In this document: positions 24,455 to 35,987 of the stretch, piece by piece
Position numbering within the stretch: the first letter of the stretch is position 1
Layout: each line of letters opens with the position of its first letter
Origin: Streptomyces klenkii
Lineage (GTDB): Bacteria; Actinomycetota; Actinomycetes; Streptomycetales; Streptomycetaceae
Length of the DNA stretch: 64,000 nucleotides
Direction of reading: 5' to 3'
Assembly: GCF_003626645.1 (NCBI RefSeq)
Contig: NZ_RBAM01000013.1
Location: 161,941-225,940, forward strand
Program-made: the position numbers and the translations under genes
The notes under the pieces: generated by a model
The model's database searches: none
What the model was told of the DNA's origin: nothing
The model's input: only the letters and a program-made list of their open reading frames with translations

Positions 24455-25177
24455 TCACATTCCTCTTCGCGGAGCGGCGGTAGGGCCGCCTCCGGAGCCG
24501 CGCAGCGTGTCCGCCACTTCCCGCAGGTACGGGTTGGTGGCGCGCTCGCGGCCGATGCTGGTCTGGGGGCCGTGGCCGGAGAGGACCACGGTCGAGTCGT
24601 CCAGGGGCAGGCACACGCGTGCCAGCGACCGGAGCATCTCGGCGTGATCACCGCCCGGCAGGTCGGTGCGTCCGATGGAGCCGGCGAACAGCAGGTCGCC
24701 CGAGAAGAAGACCGACGGGACGTCGGCGGTCTCGGGCATCCGGAAGGTCACCGACCCCTTGGTATGGCCGGGCGCGTGCGCGACGGTGAATTCCAGCCCG
24801 GCGAGGTCGAGGCGCGAGCCGTCGGTCAGCTCCTTGACGTCGTCCGGCTCCCCGACGGTCAGCTCGCCCATGAGCTGCTGCCCGATGGAGCGGCCGAGGG
24901 CCTTCTCCGGGTCGCTCATCATGTAGCGGTCGGCGGGGTGGATCCAGGCCGGGACGTCGTGGGCGCCGCACACCGGGACGACCGAGGCGACGTGGTCGAT
25001 GTGGCCGTGGGTGAGGACGACGGCGACGGGCTTGAGCCGATGCTTCCTGAGCGCCTCCTCGACCCCGGGGGCCGCCTGGTGGCCCGGGTCGATGATCACG
25101 CACTCCTCGCCGGCGGCAGGGGCGACCAGATAGCAATTGGTCCCCCAGGCCCCGGCGGGGAACCCGGCAATCAGCAC
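24455..25177 (-). CDS. MBL-fold metallo-hydrolase (glyoxalase II-like)
   Basis: 240 residues. The zinc motif THGHIDHVA (THxHxDH), a later metal histidine in HAPGHTKGS, FFSGDLLFAGSIGRTDL and VLSGHGPQT match glyoxalase II-like hydrolases. GTG 25177 (VLIAGFPAGAWGTNCYLV) with AAGGA five bases upstream is preferred over the ATG at 25210. Placed directly before hisS in the same operon, as in many actinobacteria; the substrate is unknown. Confidence 0.9.
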   Translation of the reverse strand: MLIAGFPAGAWGTNCYLVAPAAGEECVIIDPGHQAAPGVEEALRKHRLKPVAVVLTHGHIDHVASVVPVCGAHDVPAWIHPADRYMMSDPEKALGRSIGQQLMGELTVGEPDDVKELTDGSRLDLAGLEFTVAHAPGHTKGSVTFRMPETADVPSVFFSGDLLFAGSIGRTDLPGGDHAEMLRSLARVCLPLDDSTVVLSGHGPQTSIGRERATNPYLREVADTLRGSGGGPTAAPRRGM

Positions 25178-25362
25178 ATTCGTCCTTAATGATCGACCAG
25201 CAGTTTTCATCAGCGGTGCGGCCGCGACGCCCTGCGGGGATCACCGGCTGCGAACAAGAGCCTACCGGCGGCACCTCCGCGGCCGCGAACCCGTATACCG
25301 TACGGGCACACCAGCAACACAGGGCTCATGACATGGACAAGTCGGTATGAGGAGTAGACCCG

Positions 25363-26184
25363 GTGGTCAGTAACGAGCAGCGGCGGCGGCAGCTCGCCCG
25401 GGAGAAGTTCGAGCGGCAGCAGCAGCGCCGCGAAGAGGCCCGGCGCAAGGCCCGGCGGCGGAACGCGGTGATCGCCGCCGCCCTGGCGGTGGTGGTGGCC
25501 GCGGGCGTGACCGCGTACGCCACGGGTGCGCTGTCCGGCGACGACAAGAAGGACAAGACCGACGCCGCGGCGCCCGAGACCTCCAAGGCGCCCTCGAAGG
25601 GTCCGGACCCGTGCGCCAAGCCCGCCCCCGGCTCCCCCGCCACGAAGACGTGGAAGTCGGAGCCGGAGATGAGCATCGACAAGTCCGCGGCGTACGCCAT
25701 GGACTTGAAGACGACCTGCGGCACGATCGACGTCAAGCTCGACGCGGCGAACGCCCCGCACACGGTCAACTCCTTCAACTTCCTGGCCGGCGAGGGCTAC
25801 TTCGACCACACCAAGTGCCACCGCCTGACCACTGCCGGGATCTACGTCCTCCAGTGCGGCGACCCCAAGGGCACCGGCTCGGGCGGCCCGGGCTACACCC
25901 TGCCCGACGAGAACCTCAAGGACCCGAAGCTCAAGGGGAACGTCTACCCCGCGGGCACGGTCGCGATGGCCAACACCAGCCAGCCGCACACCGGCGGCAG
26001 CCAGTTCTTCCTCGTCTACCAGGACAGCCCGCTGCCGCCGTCGTACACACCCTTCGGCACGATCGGCGCCGAGGGCATGAAGACGCTCAAGAAGATCGCG
26101 GACGCGGGCGAGGACCGGGGGTCCGGCGACGGTGCCCCGAACGCGACGGTCGTCATCGACAAGGCGACGGTCGCCAAGTCCTGA
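25363..26184 (+). CDS. Membrane-anchored cyclophilin-type peptidyl-prolyl isomerase
   Basis: 273 residues. A charged cytoplasmic stretch (1-33), one transmembrane helix (about 35-53), a Lys/Asp/Pro/Ser-rich linker, then a cyclophilin domain (about 105-273) outside the cell. FHRV of standard enzymes reads CHRL; QCGDPKGTGSGGPGY, ANTSQPHTGGSQFFL and FGTI are kept. Four cysteines may form disulfides. GTG 25363 with GAGGAG upstream. Likely assists folding of exported proteins. Confidence 0.92.
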   Translation: MVSNEQRRRQLAREKFERQQQRREEARRKARRRNAVIAAALAVVVAAGVTAYATGALSGDDKKDKTDAAAPETSKAPSKGPDPCAKPAPGSPATKTWKSEPEMSIDKSAAYAMDLKTTCGTIDVKLDAANAPHTVNSFNFLAGEGYFDHTKCHRLTTAGIYVLQCGDPKGTGSGGPGYTLPDENLKDPKLKGNVYPAGTVAMANTSQPHTGGSQFFLVYQDSPLPPSYTPFGTIGAEGMKTLKKIADAGEDRGSGDGAPNATVVIDKATVAKS

Positions 26185-26312
26185 CGCCGGGCGCACCGCT
26201 CCGATCAGGCCTCCGTTGCCCGGCTGTTGCCCGCTCAGCGAAATTTCGGTCGCGCGGGATACGGACAGCCAGGGCGCCGGTCGCCTATGTTGGCGTTGTG
26301 TAGGGTGCCTGA

Positions 26313-26362
26313 TCCGGCGGCTACCCGCACCCGAATGATCAGGCGATGATCAAGCCGCCGGA
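26313..26362. repeat. Inverted repeat in the leader of the DUF349 gene
   Basis: TCCGGCGGCT at 26313-26322 and AGCCGCCGGA at 26353-26362 are exact complements 30 bases apart. The loop contains ATGATCAGGCGATGATCA. It lies 88 bases before the gene; a structured 5' leader or operator is possible. Confidence 0.35.
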
Positions 26363-26449
26363 CCGGCCAGGGCGCGGCCCTGCCCGGAACAACTGTGGAC
26401 GATGCGCGAGGGCCGCACGCCGGCCCCGGCATCATGTGGAGGAGGCGCT

Positions 26450-27679
26450 GTGAGCAGCGACCCATGGGGCCGCGTCGACGAGACGGGGACCGTGTACGTG
26501 CGTACTGCCGACGGCGAGCAGGTCGTCGGATCGTGGCAGGCCGGGTCTCCCGAGGAGGCCCTTGCTTACTTCGAGCGCAAGTACGAGGGCCTGGTCGTCG
26601 AGATCGGCCTCCTCGAGAAGCGGGTCAAGACCACCGACCTGTCGGCCAAGGACGCGACCGTCGCGATCGACCACCTGCGCACGCAGGTCGACGAGCACCA
26701 CGCCGTCGGTGACCTCGACGCGCTGCGGACCCGGCTCGACAAGCTCGTCGCGACGGTCGAGGCGCGCCGCGAGGAGCGCAAGGCGGCGAAGGCCAAGCAG
26801 GCCGACGAGGCGCGCACGGCCAAGGAGGCGCTGGTCGCCGAGGCCGAGGAACTGGCGGCGAGCGAGCAGTGGCGGGCCGCCGGCGAGCGGCTGCGCGCCC
26901 TGGTCGACACCTGGAAGGGCCTGCCGCGGCTGGACCGCAAGGCCGACGACGAGCTGTGGCACCGCTTCTCGCACGCCCGCTCGGCGTTCTCCAAGCGGCG
27001 CAAGGCGCACTTCGCGGCCCTCGACGCCCAGCGCGAGGACGCCCGCAAGGCCAAGGAGAAGCTGGTCGCCGAGGCCGAGGCGCTGTCCGGTTCCACCGAC
27101 TGGGGCCCGACGGCCGCGCGTTACCGCGACCTGATGGCCGAGTGGAAGGCCGTCGGCCGTGCGCAGCGCGAGGCGGAGGACGAGCTGTGGGGCCGCTTCC
27201 GCGGTGCGCAGGACGTCTTCTTCCAGGCGCGCAGCGAGGTGTTCGCCGAGCGCGACGCCGAGCAGTCGGTCAACCTGACGCACAAGGAGGAGCTCGCGGC
27301 CGAGGCCGAGAAGCTCCTGCCCGTCACCGACCTGAAGGCCGCCCGCGCCGCGTTCCGCTCGATCAACGAGCGCTGGGAGGCCATCGGCCACGTCCCGCGC
27401 GACGCCCGGCCGAAGATCGAGGGCCGGATGCACGCGGTGGAGCGCGCCATCCAGGAGGCCGAGGAGGCCGAGTGGCGGCGTACGAACCCGGAGGCGCGGG
27501 CCCGTGCGGCGGGGCTGACCGGCCAGCTTCAGGCGGCCGTCGACAAGCTCCAGGAGCAGGTCGACAAGGCGCGTGCCGCGGGCAATGACGCCAAGGCGAA
27601 CAAGCTCGCGCAGGAGCTCGAGGGGCGCAAGGCGCTGCTGGACCAGGCCCTGAAGGGCCTGGAGGAGTTCGGCGGCTGA
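26450..27679 (+). CDS. DUF349 domain-containing coiled-coil protein
   Basis: 409 residues. Almost entirely helical and charged, with three similar repeats of about 75 residues that share the pattern W-x(6)-L...W+...F (EQWRAAGERLRALVDTWKGL; TDWGPTAARYRDLMAEWKAVG; TDLKAARAAFRSINERWEAIGH). This is the DUF349 repeat. GTG 26450 (VSSDPWGRVDETG) follows GGAGGAGG. Its role is unproven; some relatives are linked to competence or nucleic acid binding. Convergent with relA. Confidence 0.9.
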   Translation: MSSDPWGRVDETGTVYVRTADGEQVVGSWQAGSPEEALAYFERKYEGLVVEIGLLEKRVKTTDLSAKDATVAIDHLRTQVDEHHAVGDLDALRTRLDKLVATVEARREERKAAKAKQADEARTAKEALVAEAEELAASEQWRAAGERLRALVDTWKGLPRLDRKADDELWHRFSHARSAFSKRRKAHFAALDAQREDARKAKEKLVAEAEALSGSTDWGPTAARYRDLMAEWKAVGRAQREAEDELWGRFRGAQDVFFQARSEVFAERDAEQSVNLTHKEELAAEAEKLLPVTDLKAARAAFRSINERWEAIGHVPRDARPKIEGRMHAVERAIQEAEEAEWRRTNPEARARAAGLTGQLQAAVDKLQEQVDKARAAGNDAKANKLAQELEGRKALLDQALKGLEEFGG

Positions 27680-27689
27680 AGGCCTCGTT

Positions 27690-27736
27690 AAAAAGACTCC
27701 GCCCCCGGTGCGTCGCACCGGGGGCGGAGTCTTTTT
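27690..27736. terminator. Bidirectional terminator between the DUF349 gene and relA
   Basis: 22-base perfect stem with AAAAA on the left and TTTTT on the right, giving a classic T-tract on both strands (27690-27711 with 27715-27736). Confidence 0.92.
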
Positions 27737-27749
27737 ACGCGTTTACGCG

Positions 27750-30272
<2,523 letters not shown>

Positions 30273-30376
30273 GAGCACTCCTCATGCGGGGTCCGGCCCC
30301 CCGATCAGGTCCGGACTGCCATGGTATCGAGCCCGGGCGGCGGGGGCTTCGCGCACCCGGCTGTGCTCACAAGAAC

Positions 30377-30416
30377 GCGGGACGGCCCCCGGGGTCTTCC
30401 CCGGGGGCCGTCCCGC
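30377..30416 (-). terminator. Hairpin between apt and relA
   Basis: Perfect 18-base stem with a TCTT loop, 27 bases after the apt stop. Strong terminator; relA then needs its own promoter in 30273-30376. Confidence 0.8.
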
Positions 30417-30443
30417 ATGTCCGGTCCGTGCCGTCGTGGCAGG

Positions 30444-31010
30444 TCAGACGGTGATCAGCGCCTCCAGCGGCGCGCCCTCGAGAGCGCCGGAGAGGCGCTC
30501 GCGGCCGGGCAGGAAGCCGAGCTCCATGAGCACGACGACGCCGGCCACCTCGGCGCCGGCCCGGCGGATCAGCCGGACCGAGGCCTCGGCGGTGCCGCCC
30601 GTGGCCAGGACGTCGTCGATGACGAGGACGCGGTCGCCCGGGCCCACCGCATCGGCGTGCATCTCGATCTCCGCCGTGCCGTACTCCAGCTCATACGCCT
30701 GGGCCAGCGTGGCTCCGGGGAGCTTGCCGGCCTTGCGCACGGGCACGAAGCCGAGCCCGGCGCCGACGGCGGCCGGGGCGCCGAGGATGAAGCCCCGGGC
30801 CTCCAGGCCGACGACCTTGGTGGCGCCGTGGCGCTTGCACGCCTCCGCCAGGGCGTCGGTCAGGGCGGCGAATGCCGTGGCGTCGGCCAGCAGCGGGGTG
30901 ATGTCCTTGAACATCACGCCCGGCTGGGGATAGTCGGGCACGTCGTGGATGTGCGCGAGCAGCAGGTCACGCAGCTTCTCGTCGGCCGGGCCGACTCCGG
31001 TGGCGCTCAT
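30444..31010 (-). CDS. apt: Adenine phosphoribosyltransferase
   Basis: 188 residues. Salvages adenine to AMP. KDITPLLAD, GLEARGFILG, and the PRPP loop VLVIDDVLATGGTA are present. ATG 31010 overlaps the secF stop (ATGA). Its place between secF and relA is the standard actinobacterial order. Confidence 0.97.
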   Translation of the reverse strand: MSATGVGPADEKLRDLLLAHIHDVPDYPQPGVMFKDITPLLADATAFAALTDALAEACKRHGATKVVGLEARGFILGAPAAVGAGLGFVPVRKAGKLPGATLAQAYELEYGTAEIEMHADAVGPGDRVLVIDDVLATGGTAEASVRLIRRAGAEVAGVVVLMELGFLPGRERLSGALEGAPLEALITV

Positions 31011-32119
31011 CGGCGCTTCCCCTGGGCACGGCCGCGGCTGCCGCGGGCGCGGGGGGCGACGACGCCGGCGGTGCCGGTGTCCTCATCCTCGTCGTCCTCC
31101 ACTCCGGGGACGGCGTCGCGCGGCTCCGCCTCGCCCGGCTCGCCCTTCGCGGCCGCGGCGGCGCGCTTGGCGCGCACCCGCTTGGCCAGGGCCTTCATCT
31201 GCGGGTCGCGCTCCTTGAAGTCGGCGACCAGCGGGGTGGCGATGAAGATCGAGGAGTAGGCGCCGGCCGCGAGGCCGACGAACAGGGCGAGCGAGATGTC
31301 GTTGAGCATGCCCGCGCCGAGGAAGCCGCCGCCGATGAACAGCAGGCCGGCGACCGGCAGCAGCGCCACCACGGTGGTGTTGATCGAGCGCACCAGGGTG
31401 CCGTTGAGGCTGCGGTTGGCGATCTCGCTGTAGGTGAAGCGGGTCTGCTTCGTGATGTCCTTCGAGCTCTCCTTCAGACCGTCGAAGACGACGACGGTGT
31501 CGTAGAGGGAGTAACCGAGGATCGTGAGCAGACCGATCACGGTGCCCGGGGTGACCTCGAAGCCGACCAGGGCGTAGACGCCCACGGTGATGGTGAGGTC
31601 GTGGATCAGCGCGACCAGGGCGGCGAGCGCCATCCGCCACTCGAAGGCGATCGCGAGGTAGATCACCACGAGGATCATGAAGACGGCCAGGCCGGTCCAT
31701 GCCTTGTTGGCGATCTGGTCGCCCCAGCTCGGGCCGACGATGTCGGTGTTGACCTTGTCCGTGGAGACGCCGAGCTTCTTGGCCAGGGCTTCCTGGGTGG
31801 CGCGCGACTGCTCGGTGGTGACGTCGCTGACCTGGATGCGCAGCGGGCCGTTGCCGAGCTTCTGGACGATCGCGGTGTGGCCGGAGGCCTCCTCCGCCGT
31901 CTGGCGGGCGGCGTCCGCCGAGACCGAGGTCTTGGGCGTGGTGAAGACCGCGCCGCCGGAGAACTCGATGCCGAAGTTCAGGCCCCGCACCGCCAGGCCG
32001 ACGATGGCCGTGATGGTGATGAGGATCGAGATGCCGTACCAGATCTTCCGCTTGGCCACGAAGTCGTAGCCGACCTCGCCGCGGTAGAGCCGGGCACCGA
32101 GATTGCCGAGCTTGGACAT
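31007..32119 (-). CDS. secF: Protein translocase subunit SecF
   Basis: 370 residues. Partner of SecD that uses the proton gradient to pull exported proteins. Six membrane helices are expected; GLNFGIEFSGG (first periplasmic signature), GYSLYDTVVVFDGLKE and SINTTVVALLPVAGLLF are family motifs. The C-terminal 60 residues are a charged tail, acidic then Arg/Gly-rich (DDEDEDTG; RARGSRGRAQGKRR). ATG 32119, one base after the secD stop. Confidence 0.96.
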   Translation of the reverse strand: MSKLGNLGARLYRGEVGYDFVAKRKIWYGISILITITAIVGLAVRGLNFGIEFSGGAVFTTPKTSVSADAARQTAEEASGHTAIVQKLGNGPLRIQVSDVTTEQSRATQEALAKKLGVSTDKVNTDIVGPSWGDQIANKAWTGLAVFMILVVIYLAIAFEWRMALAALVALIHDLTITVGVYALVGFEVTPGTVIGLLTILGYSLYDTVVVFDGLKESSKDITKQTRFTYSEIANRSLNGTLVRSINTTVVALLPVAGLLFIGGGFLGAGMLNDISLALFVGLAAGAYSSIFIATPLVADFKERDPQMKALAKRVRAKRAAAAAKGEPGEAEPRDAVPGVEDDEDEDTGTAGVVAPRARGSRGRAQGKRR

Positions 32120-32120
32120 C

Positions 32121-33965
32121 TCACGCCTCCTTCGGGTCGGCGGGGGCGGCGGGGCGGCGGCGGGAGGCCCGCAGCGGCGGCCTGGCGCCGAGCCGCTTCG
32201 GGTCCAGCCCGGACCAGGGGTGACCGCTGGCGAAGAACTTGCGGCGGGCCAGGAGCGTCATCAGCGGCTTGGTGAAGAAGAAGACCACGACGACGTCGAG
32301 GAGGGTGGTCAGGCCAAGCGTGAACGCGAAGCCCTGCACCTTGCCGACGGTGACGATGAAGAGCACGGCGGCGGCGAGGAACGACACGAAGTCGGAGACC
32401 AGGATCGTGCGGCGGGCGCGCGGCCAGCCGCGCTCGACCGCCGGGCGCAGGGTGCGGCCCTCGCGGATCTCGTCGCGGATGCGCTCGAAGTAGACGATGA
32501 AGGAGTCGGCGGTGATGCCGATCGCGACGATCGCACCGCAGACGGCCGGCAGGTTCAGCGCGAAGCCGATGGCCTGGCCCAGCAGCACCATGATCGTGTA
32601 GGTGAGGATCGCCGAGCACAGGAGGCTGGCGAGGGCGACGAGCGCGAGACCGCGGTAGTACGCCACGAGGTAGACGACGACCAGGAGCAGGCCGATGGCA
32701 CCGGCGAGGAGGCCGGCGCGCAGCTGGTCGCCGCCGAGCGCGGCGGTGACCGTCTGCTCGGTGACGACGTCGAAGGAGAGCGGCAGGGCGCCGTAGGACA
32801 GCACGTTGGCCAGGTCCTGGGCGGTGGCCTGGGTGAAGCCGCCGGAGATCTCCGCCTGGCCGCCGGTGATCGAGGTGGAGACGGACGGGTCGGAGACGAC
32901 CTCGCCGTCCAGCACGATCGCGAACTGGTTCTGCGGGGCCTGCTTGCTCGCGAGCTGGCCAGTGACCGCGGCGAACTTCTTGGAGCCGGTGGAGTCGAAC
33001 TTCAGCTGGACGAGCCAGCCGCGGCCCTGCTGGCTGTCGAAGACGGCGCTGGCGCCGGTGACGTTGGTGCCCTCGACGGACACCGGGCCGAGGATCTCCT
33101 TGGCCGAACCGTCCTTCTTGCACGCGACGATGACGTCGGTGGTCTTGGCGCCCGACGCGGCCTCGTTGGCCTTGGCGCGGCCCTCGGGGGTGGTGCAGTC
33201 CAGGGCGTCGAGCTGCTTCTGCAGCGCGGCGACGTCGGCCGGGGACGGCGTGGGCTCCTTGGACTTGTCGTCCTTGGCCTTGTCGTCCTTCTTGGCGTCG
33301 TCCTTCTTCTCGTCCTTCGCCTTGTCGTCCTTGGCGACGGCCGAGGCGGACGGGGTGGCGTCGGCCTTGACGGCGTCGGTGACCGGGCGGCCCTGCTGGC
33401 GCGGGCTCGCGCTCGAGGAGGGGCTGCCGGCGCCGGCGGAGGCGGACGGAGAGCCGGACGGCTTGTTCTTGTCGTCCTTGCTCTTGTCGTCCTTGTCCTT
33501 GCCGTCCTTGTCCTTACCGGGCGTGGAGGCGTTGGGAGTGGGCTCGGTCTTCGCACCGGGGGCCACGGACAGGACGGGGCGGAAGCCGAGCTTGGCGGTG
33601 GTACCGACCTGCTGGCGGGCCTGCTTCGCGTTCGTCCCCTTGGGGATGTTCACGATGATGTGGTTGTCGCCCTGCGTCTGGACCTCGGCCTCGGTGACGC
33701 CGAGACCGTTGACACGCCGCTCGATGATGCCGACCGCGGTGTTCATGTTGGTCGGGTTGATCGCGTTGGGCTTGCCGGGCTCGTTCTTGGCCTCCAGCGT
33801 GAAGCTGGTGCCGCCCGCGAGGTCGATGCCCAGCCGCGGCGTGGTCCGCCCGGAGGCGAACATCCCCCCGGTGAGCGCCACCATGGCGATCAGGATCAGG
33901 GCCAGGACCCTGCCCGGCCTGCCCTGGCCGCCCGGGGACCTGCGGCCCTTCTTCGGTGCTGCCAC
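32121..33965 (-). CDS. secD: Protein translocase subunit SecD with low-complexity charged insert
   Basis: 614 residues. LGIDLAGGTSFTL near residue 45 and the membrane motif GITADSFIVYFERIRDE are typical. Between the P1 head parts lies a low-complexity run (about 138-243) made of Lys, Asp, Ser, Pro and Ala, e.g. GKDKDGKDKDDKSKDDK; its codons stay GC-rich, so it is genuine coding sequence. GTG 33965. Operon yajC-secD-secF-apt, with a 147-base gap after yajC. Confidence 0.95.
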   Translation of the reverse strand: MAAPKKGRRSPGGQGRPGRVLALILIAMVALTGGMFASGRTTPRLGIDLAGGTSFTLEAKNEPGKPNAINPTNMNTAVGIIERRVNGLGVTEAEVQTQGDNHIIVNIPKGTNAKQARQQVGTTAKLGFRPVLSVAPGAKTEPTPNASTPGKDKDGKDKDDKSKDDKNKPSGSPSASAGAGSPSSSASPRQQGRPVTDAVKADATPSASAVAKDDKAKDEKKDDAKKDDKAKDDKSKEPTPSPADVAALQKQLDALDCTTPEGRAKANEAASGAKTTDVIVACKKDGSAKEILGPVSVEGTNVTGASAVFDSQQGRGWLVQLKFDSTGSKKFAAVTGQLASKQAPQNQFAIVLDGEVVSDPSVSTSITGGQAEISGGFTQATAQDLANVLSYGALPLSFDVVTEQTVTAALGGDQLRAGLLAGAIGLLLVVVYLVAYYRGLALVALASLLCSAILTYTIMVLLGQAIGFALNLPAVCGAIVAIGITADSFIVYFERIRDEIREGRTLRPAVERGWPRARRTILVSDFVSFLAAAVLFIVTVGKVQGFAFTLGLTTLLDVVVVFFFTKPLMTLLARRKFFASGHPWSGLDPKRLGARPPLRASRRRPAAPADPKEA

Positions 33966-34064
33966 CTTGTCGTTTCTCCCTGTCCAACCGCCCGGCGCCG
34001 TGCAGTGGCCGGGCGGCCACGAATGTAGTGGGGACCTGCCCCCCGCCGGAGCCTAGACCGTCAG

Positions 34065-34104
34065 GGAACCGCGGCGCACCGACCGAGCGGTGCTCCGCGG
34101 TTCC
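34065..34104 (-). terminator. Hairpin between yajC and secD
   Basis: 16-base stem with one mismatch and an 8-base loop, 9 bases after the yajC stop. Could attenuate read-through from yajC to secD. Confidence 0.5.
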
Positions 34105-34112
34105 TCGATGGG

Positions 34113-34625
34113 CTACTTCGCGTCGGTGCCGCCGTCCTTGCCGTCCCGCTCGGCGCCCTTGACGTCCTTGACGTCCTTGGCCTGCGGCTCGGCGCCCTTC
34201 TCGGCGTCCTCCGGCTCCGCGGCCTTCTCCGCCTCGGCGGCCTCGCCCTTGCCCAGGTCGATCTTCTTCTCGCCCGGGGCCTCGGCCTCGGTCAGCGACG
34301 ACGCATCGTCCGGGACGACAGGGGTCTCGGACTCGTCCTGCTCGATCCCGTGGACGATGCGGTTGTACTCGGAGTCCTCCAGAACGGCGCCGATGGCGTT
34401 CTTCGCGTAGATGGCGTGGACGCCGGGGGCCACCTCGAGGAGGACCGTGTCGTCGTTGACCTCCTTGACGGTGGCGTACATGCCGCCGATCGTCCGCACG
34501 CCGGTGCCCGGGTGCATCTGGTCGCGCATCTGCGCCGCCTGGCGCTGCTTGTTCTTGGCCGACCGCGTCATCAGGAACATGGCCCCGATGAGCACGATGA
34601 ACGGCAGGAGAGTCACGATATTCAC
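34113..34625 (-). CDS. yajC: Preprotein translocase subunit YajC with acidic/basic tail
   Basis: 170 residues against about 110 in E. coli. One membrane helix at 4-20 (VTLLPFIVLIGAMFLM), the conserved GTGVRTIGGMYATVKEV and VAPGVHAIYAKNAIGAVL, then a 75-residue tail of Glu, Ala, Lys and Asp ending DGKDGGTDAK. GTG 34625 (VNIVTLLPF). Accessory to SecDF. Confidence 0.95.
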   Translation of the reverse strand: MNIVTLLPFIVLIGAMFLMTRSAKNKQRQAAQMRDQMHPGTGVRTIGGMYATVKEVNDDTVLLEVAPGVHAIYAKNAIGAVLEDSEYNRIVHGIEQDESETPVVPDDASSLTEAEAPGEKKIDLGKGEAAEAEKAAEPEDAEKGAEPQAKDVKDVKGAERDGKDGGTDAK

Positions 34626-34786
34626 GGGACGGGGTTTCCTTCACACGACCGCGGGACGCGGCCTTCTACGGGGGTGGTATGCCGTGCCGGTACCGGACGG
34701 CATCGGCGGAGTCTAAGCGAGTCCGCACCTATGGAACAACGCCCAGCATGGCACCGTGGTTCCTGACCGGACCAGCCCCCGCGCCG

Positions 34787-35857
34787 TCACCCGCCGAAGA
34801 GGCCCTGCTGGGACGGGGTGCCCGCCGCGCCCGCGTCCCGCACGAGGCCGAGGTGCTCCCAGGCGGCCGGGGTCGCGACGCGGCCCCTGGGCGTACGGGC
34901 CAGCAGGCCCTCGCGGACGAGGAACGGCTCGGCGACCTCCTCGACCGTCTCGCGCTCCTCGCCGACGGCCACGGCCAGCGTCGACAGGCCGACCGGGCCG
35001 CCGCCGAAGAGCTTGAGGAGGGCGGTCAGGACGGCTCGGTCGAGGCGGTCGAGGCCGCGGGCGTCGACCTCGTAGACGTCCAGGGCCTGGGCGGCGATCT
35101 CGCGCGTGATCACGCCGTCGGCCTTGACCTGGGCGTAGTCGCGGACGCGGCGCAGCAGGCGGTTGGCGATGCGGGGGGTGCCGCGGGAGCGGCCGGCGAT
35201 CTCGGCGGCGCCCTGGTCCGCTATCTCCACGTCCAGCAGGCGGGCGGAGCGGTGCACCACGCGCTGGAGCTCGGCGGGGGCGTAGAACTCCATGTGCCCG
35301 GTGAAGCCGAAGCGGTCGCGCAGCGGGGGCGGCAGGAGGCCGGCCCTGGTGGTGGCGCCGACGAGGGTGAAGGGCGGCAGCTCCAGGGGGATGGCGGTGG
35401 CGCCGGGGCCCTTGCCGACGATCACGTCGACGCGGAAGTCCTCCATGGCCATGTAGAGCATCTCCTCGGCGGGCCGCGACATGCGGTGGATCTCGTCGAG
35501 GAAGAGGACCTCACCTTCGGTGAGGGAGGAGAGGATCGCGGCGAGGTCGCCGGCGTGCTGGATGGCGGGGCCGGAGGTGATGCGGATGGGGGCGCCCATC
35601 TCGGCCGCGATGATCATCGAGAGGGTGGTCTTGCCGAGGCCGGGGGCGCCGGAGAGCAGCACGTGGTCGGCGGTGGCGCCGCGGGCGCGGGCGGCCTTGA
35701 GGACGAGGTCGAGCTGCTCGCGGACGCGCTCCTGGCCGACGAACTCGCCGAGGTCCTTGGGGCGCAGCGCGGCCTCGACGGCCCGGTCCTCGCCGTCGGC
35801 GTCGGTGCCGACGAGGCGGTCGCCGGCAGCGTCGGATGCGTCGTCGTCCCAGTTCAC
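34787..35857 (-). CDS. ruvB: Holliday junction branch-migration helicase RuvB
   Basis: 356 residues. RPKDLGEFVGQERV, Walker A GAPGLGKTTLS, Walker B LFLDEIHRM, sensor GATTRAG and the winged-helix end (RTPRGRVATPAAWEHLG) are clear. I start at GTG 35857 (VNWDDDASDAAGDRLVG) with GAGG eight bases upstream; the longer frame to 35977 would read through a repeat hairpin. Last of ruvC-ruvA-ruvB. Confidence 0.97.
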   Translation of the reverse strand: MNWDDDASDAAGDRLVGTDADGEDRAVEAALRPKDLGEFVGQERVREQLDLVLKAARARGATADHVLLSGAPGLGKTTLSMIIAAEMGAPIRITSGPAIQHAGDLAAILSSLTEGEVLFLDEIHRMSRPAEEMLYMAMEDFRVDVIVGKGPGATAIPLELPPFTLVGATTRAGLLPPPLRDRFGFTGHMEFYAPAELQRVVHRSARLLDVEIADQGAAEIAGRSRGTPRIANRLLRRVRDYAQVKADGVITREIAAQALDVYEVDARGLDRLDRAVLTALLKLFGGGPVGLSTLAVAVGEERETVEEVAEPFLVREGLLARTPRGRVATPAAWEHLGLVRDAGAAGTPSQQGLFGG

Positions 35858-35915
35858 GGGTGAAACCTCACGGTTGAATGCTCGGTCAGTTTGTGGGCAG
35901 GCGTTCCGCAGGGCG

Positions 35916-35950
35916 ATGGGGGCACCTCCCAGCGGTAGCTGGGGGAGGGT
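35916..35950. repeat. Streptomyces REP-like hairpin element
   Basis: GGGGCACCTCCCAGCGGTAG continues to CTGGGGGAGGG. The stem CCTCCCAGC pairs with GCTGGGGGAGG around GGTA. From memory this is a sequence dispersed many times in Streptomyces genomes. A weaker outer pair TTTGTG / CACAAA flanks it. It lies between ruvA and ruvB. Confidence 0.6.
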
Positions 35951-35987
35951 GGGCACAAACCGCCCACCGGGCTGCACCGGACCCTGG

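Noticed and set aside
34787..35977. Extended ruvB start at 35977
   Set aside because: It would translate the REP-like hairpin; GTG 35857 has a ribosome site and the usual RuvB start.
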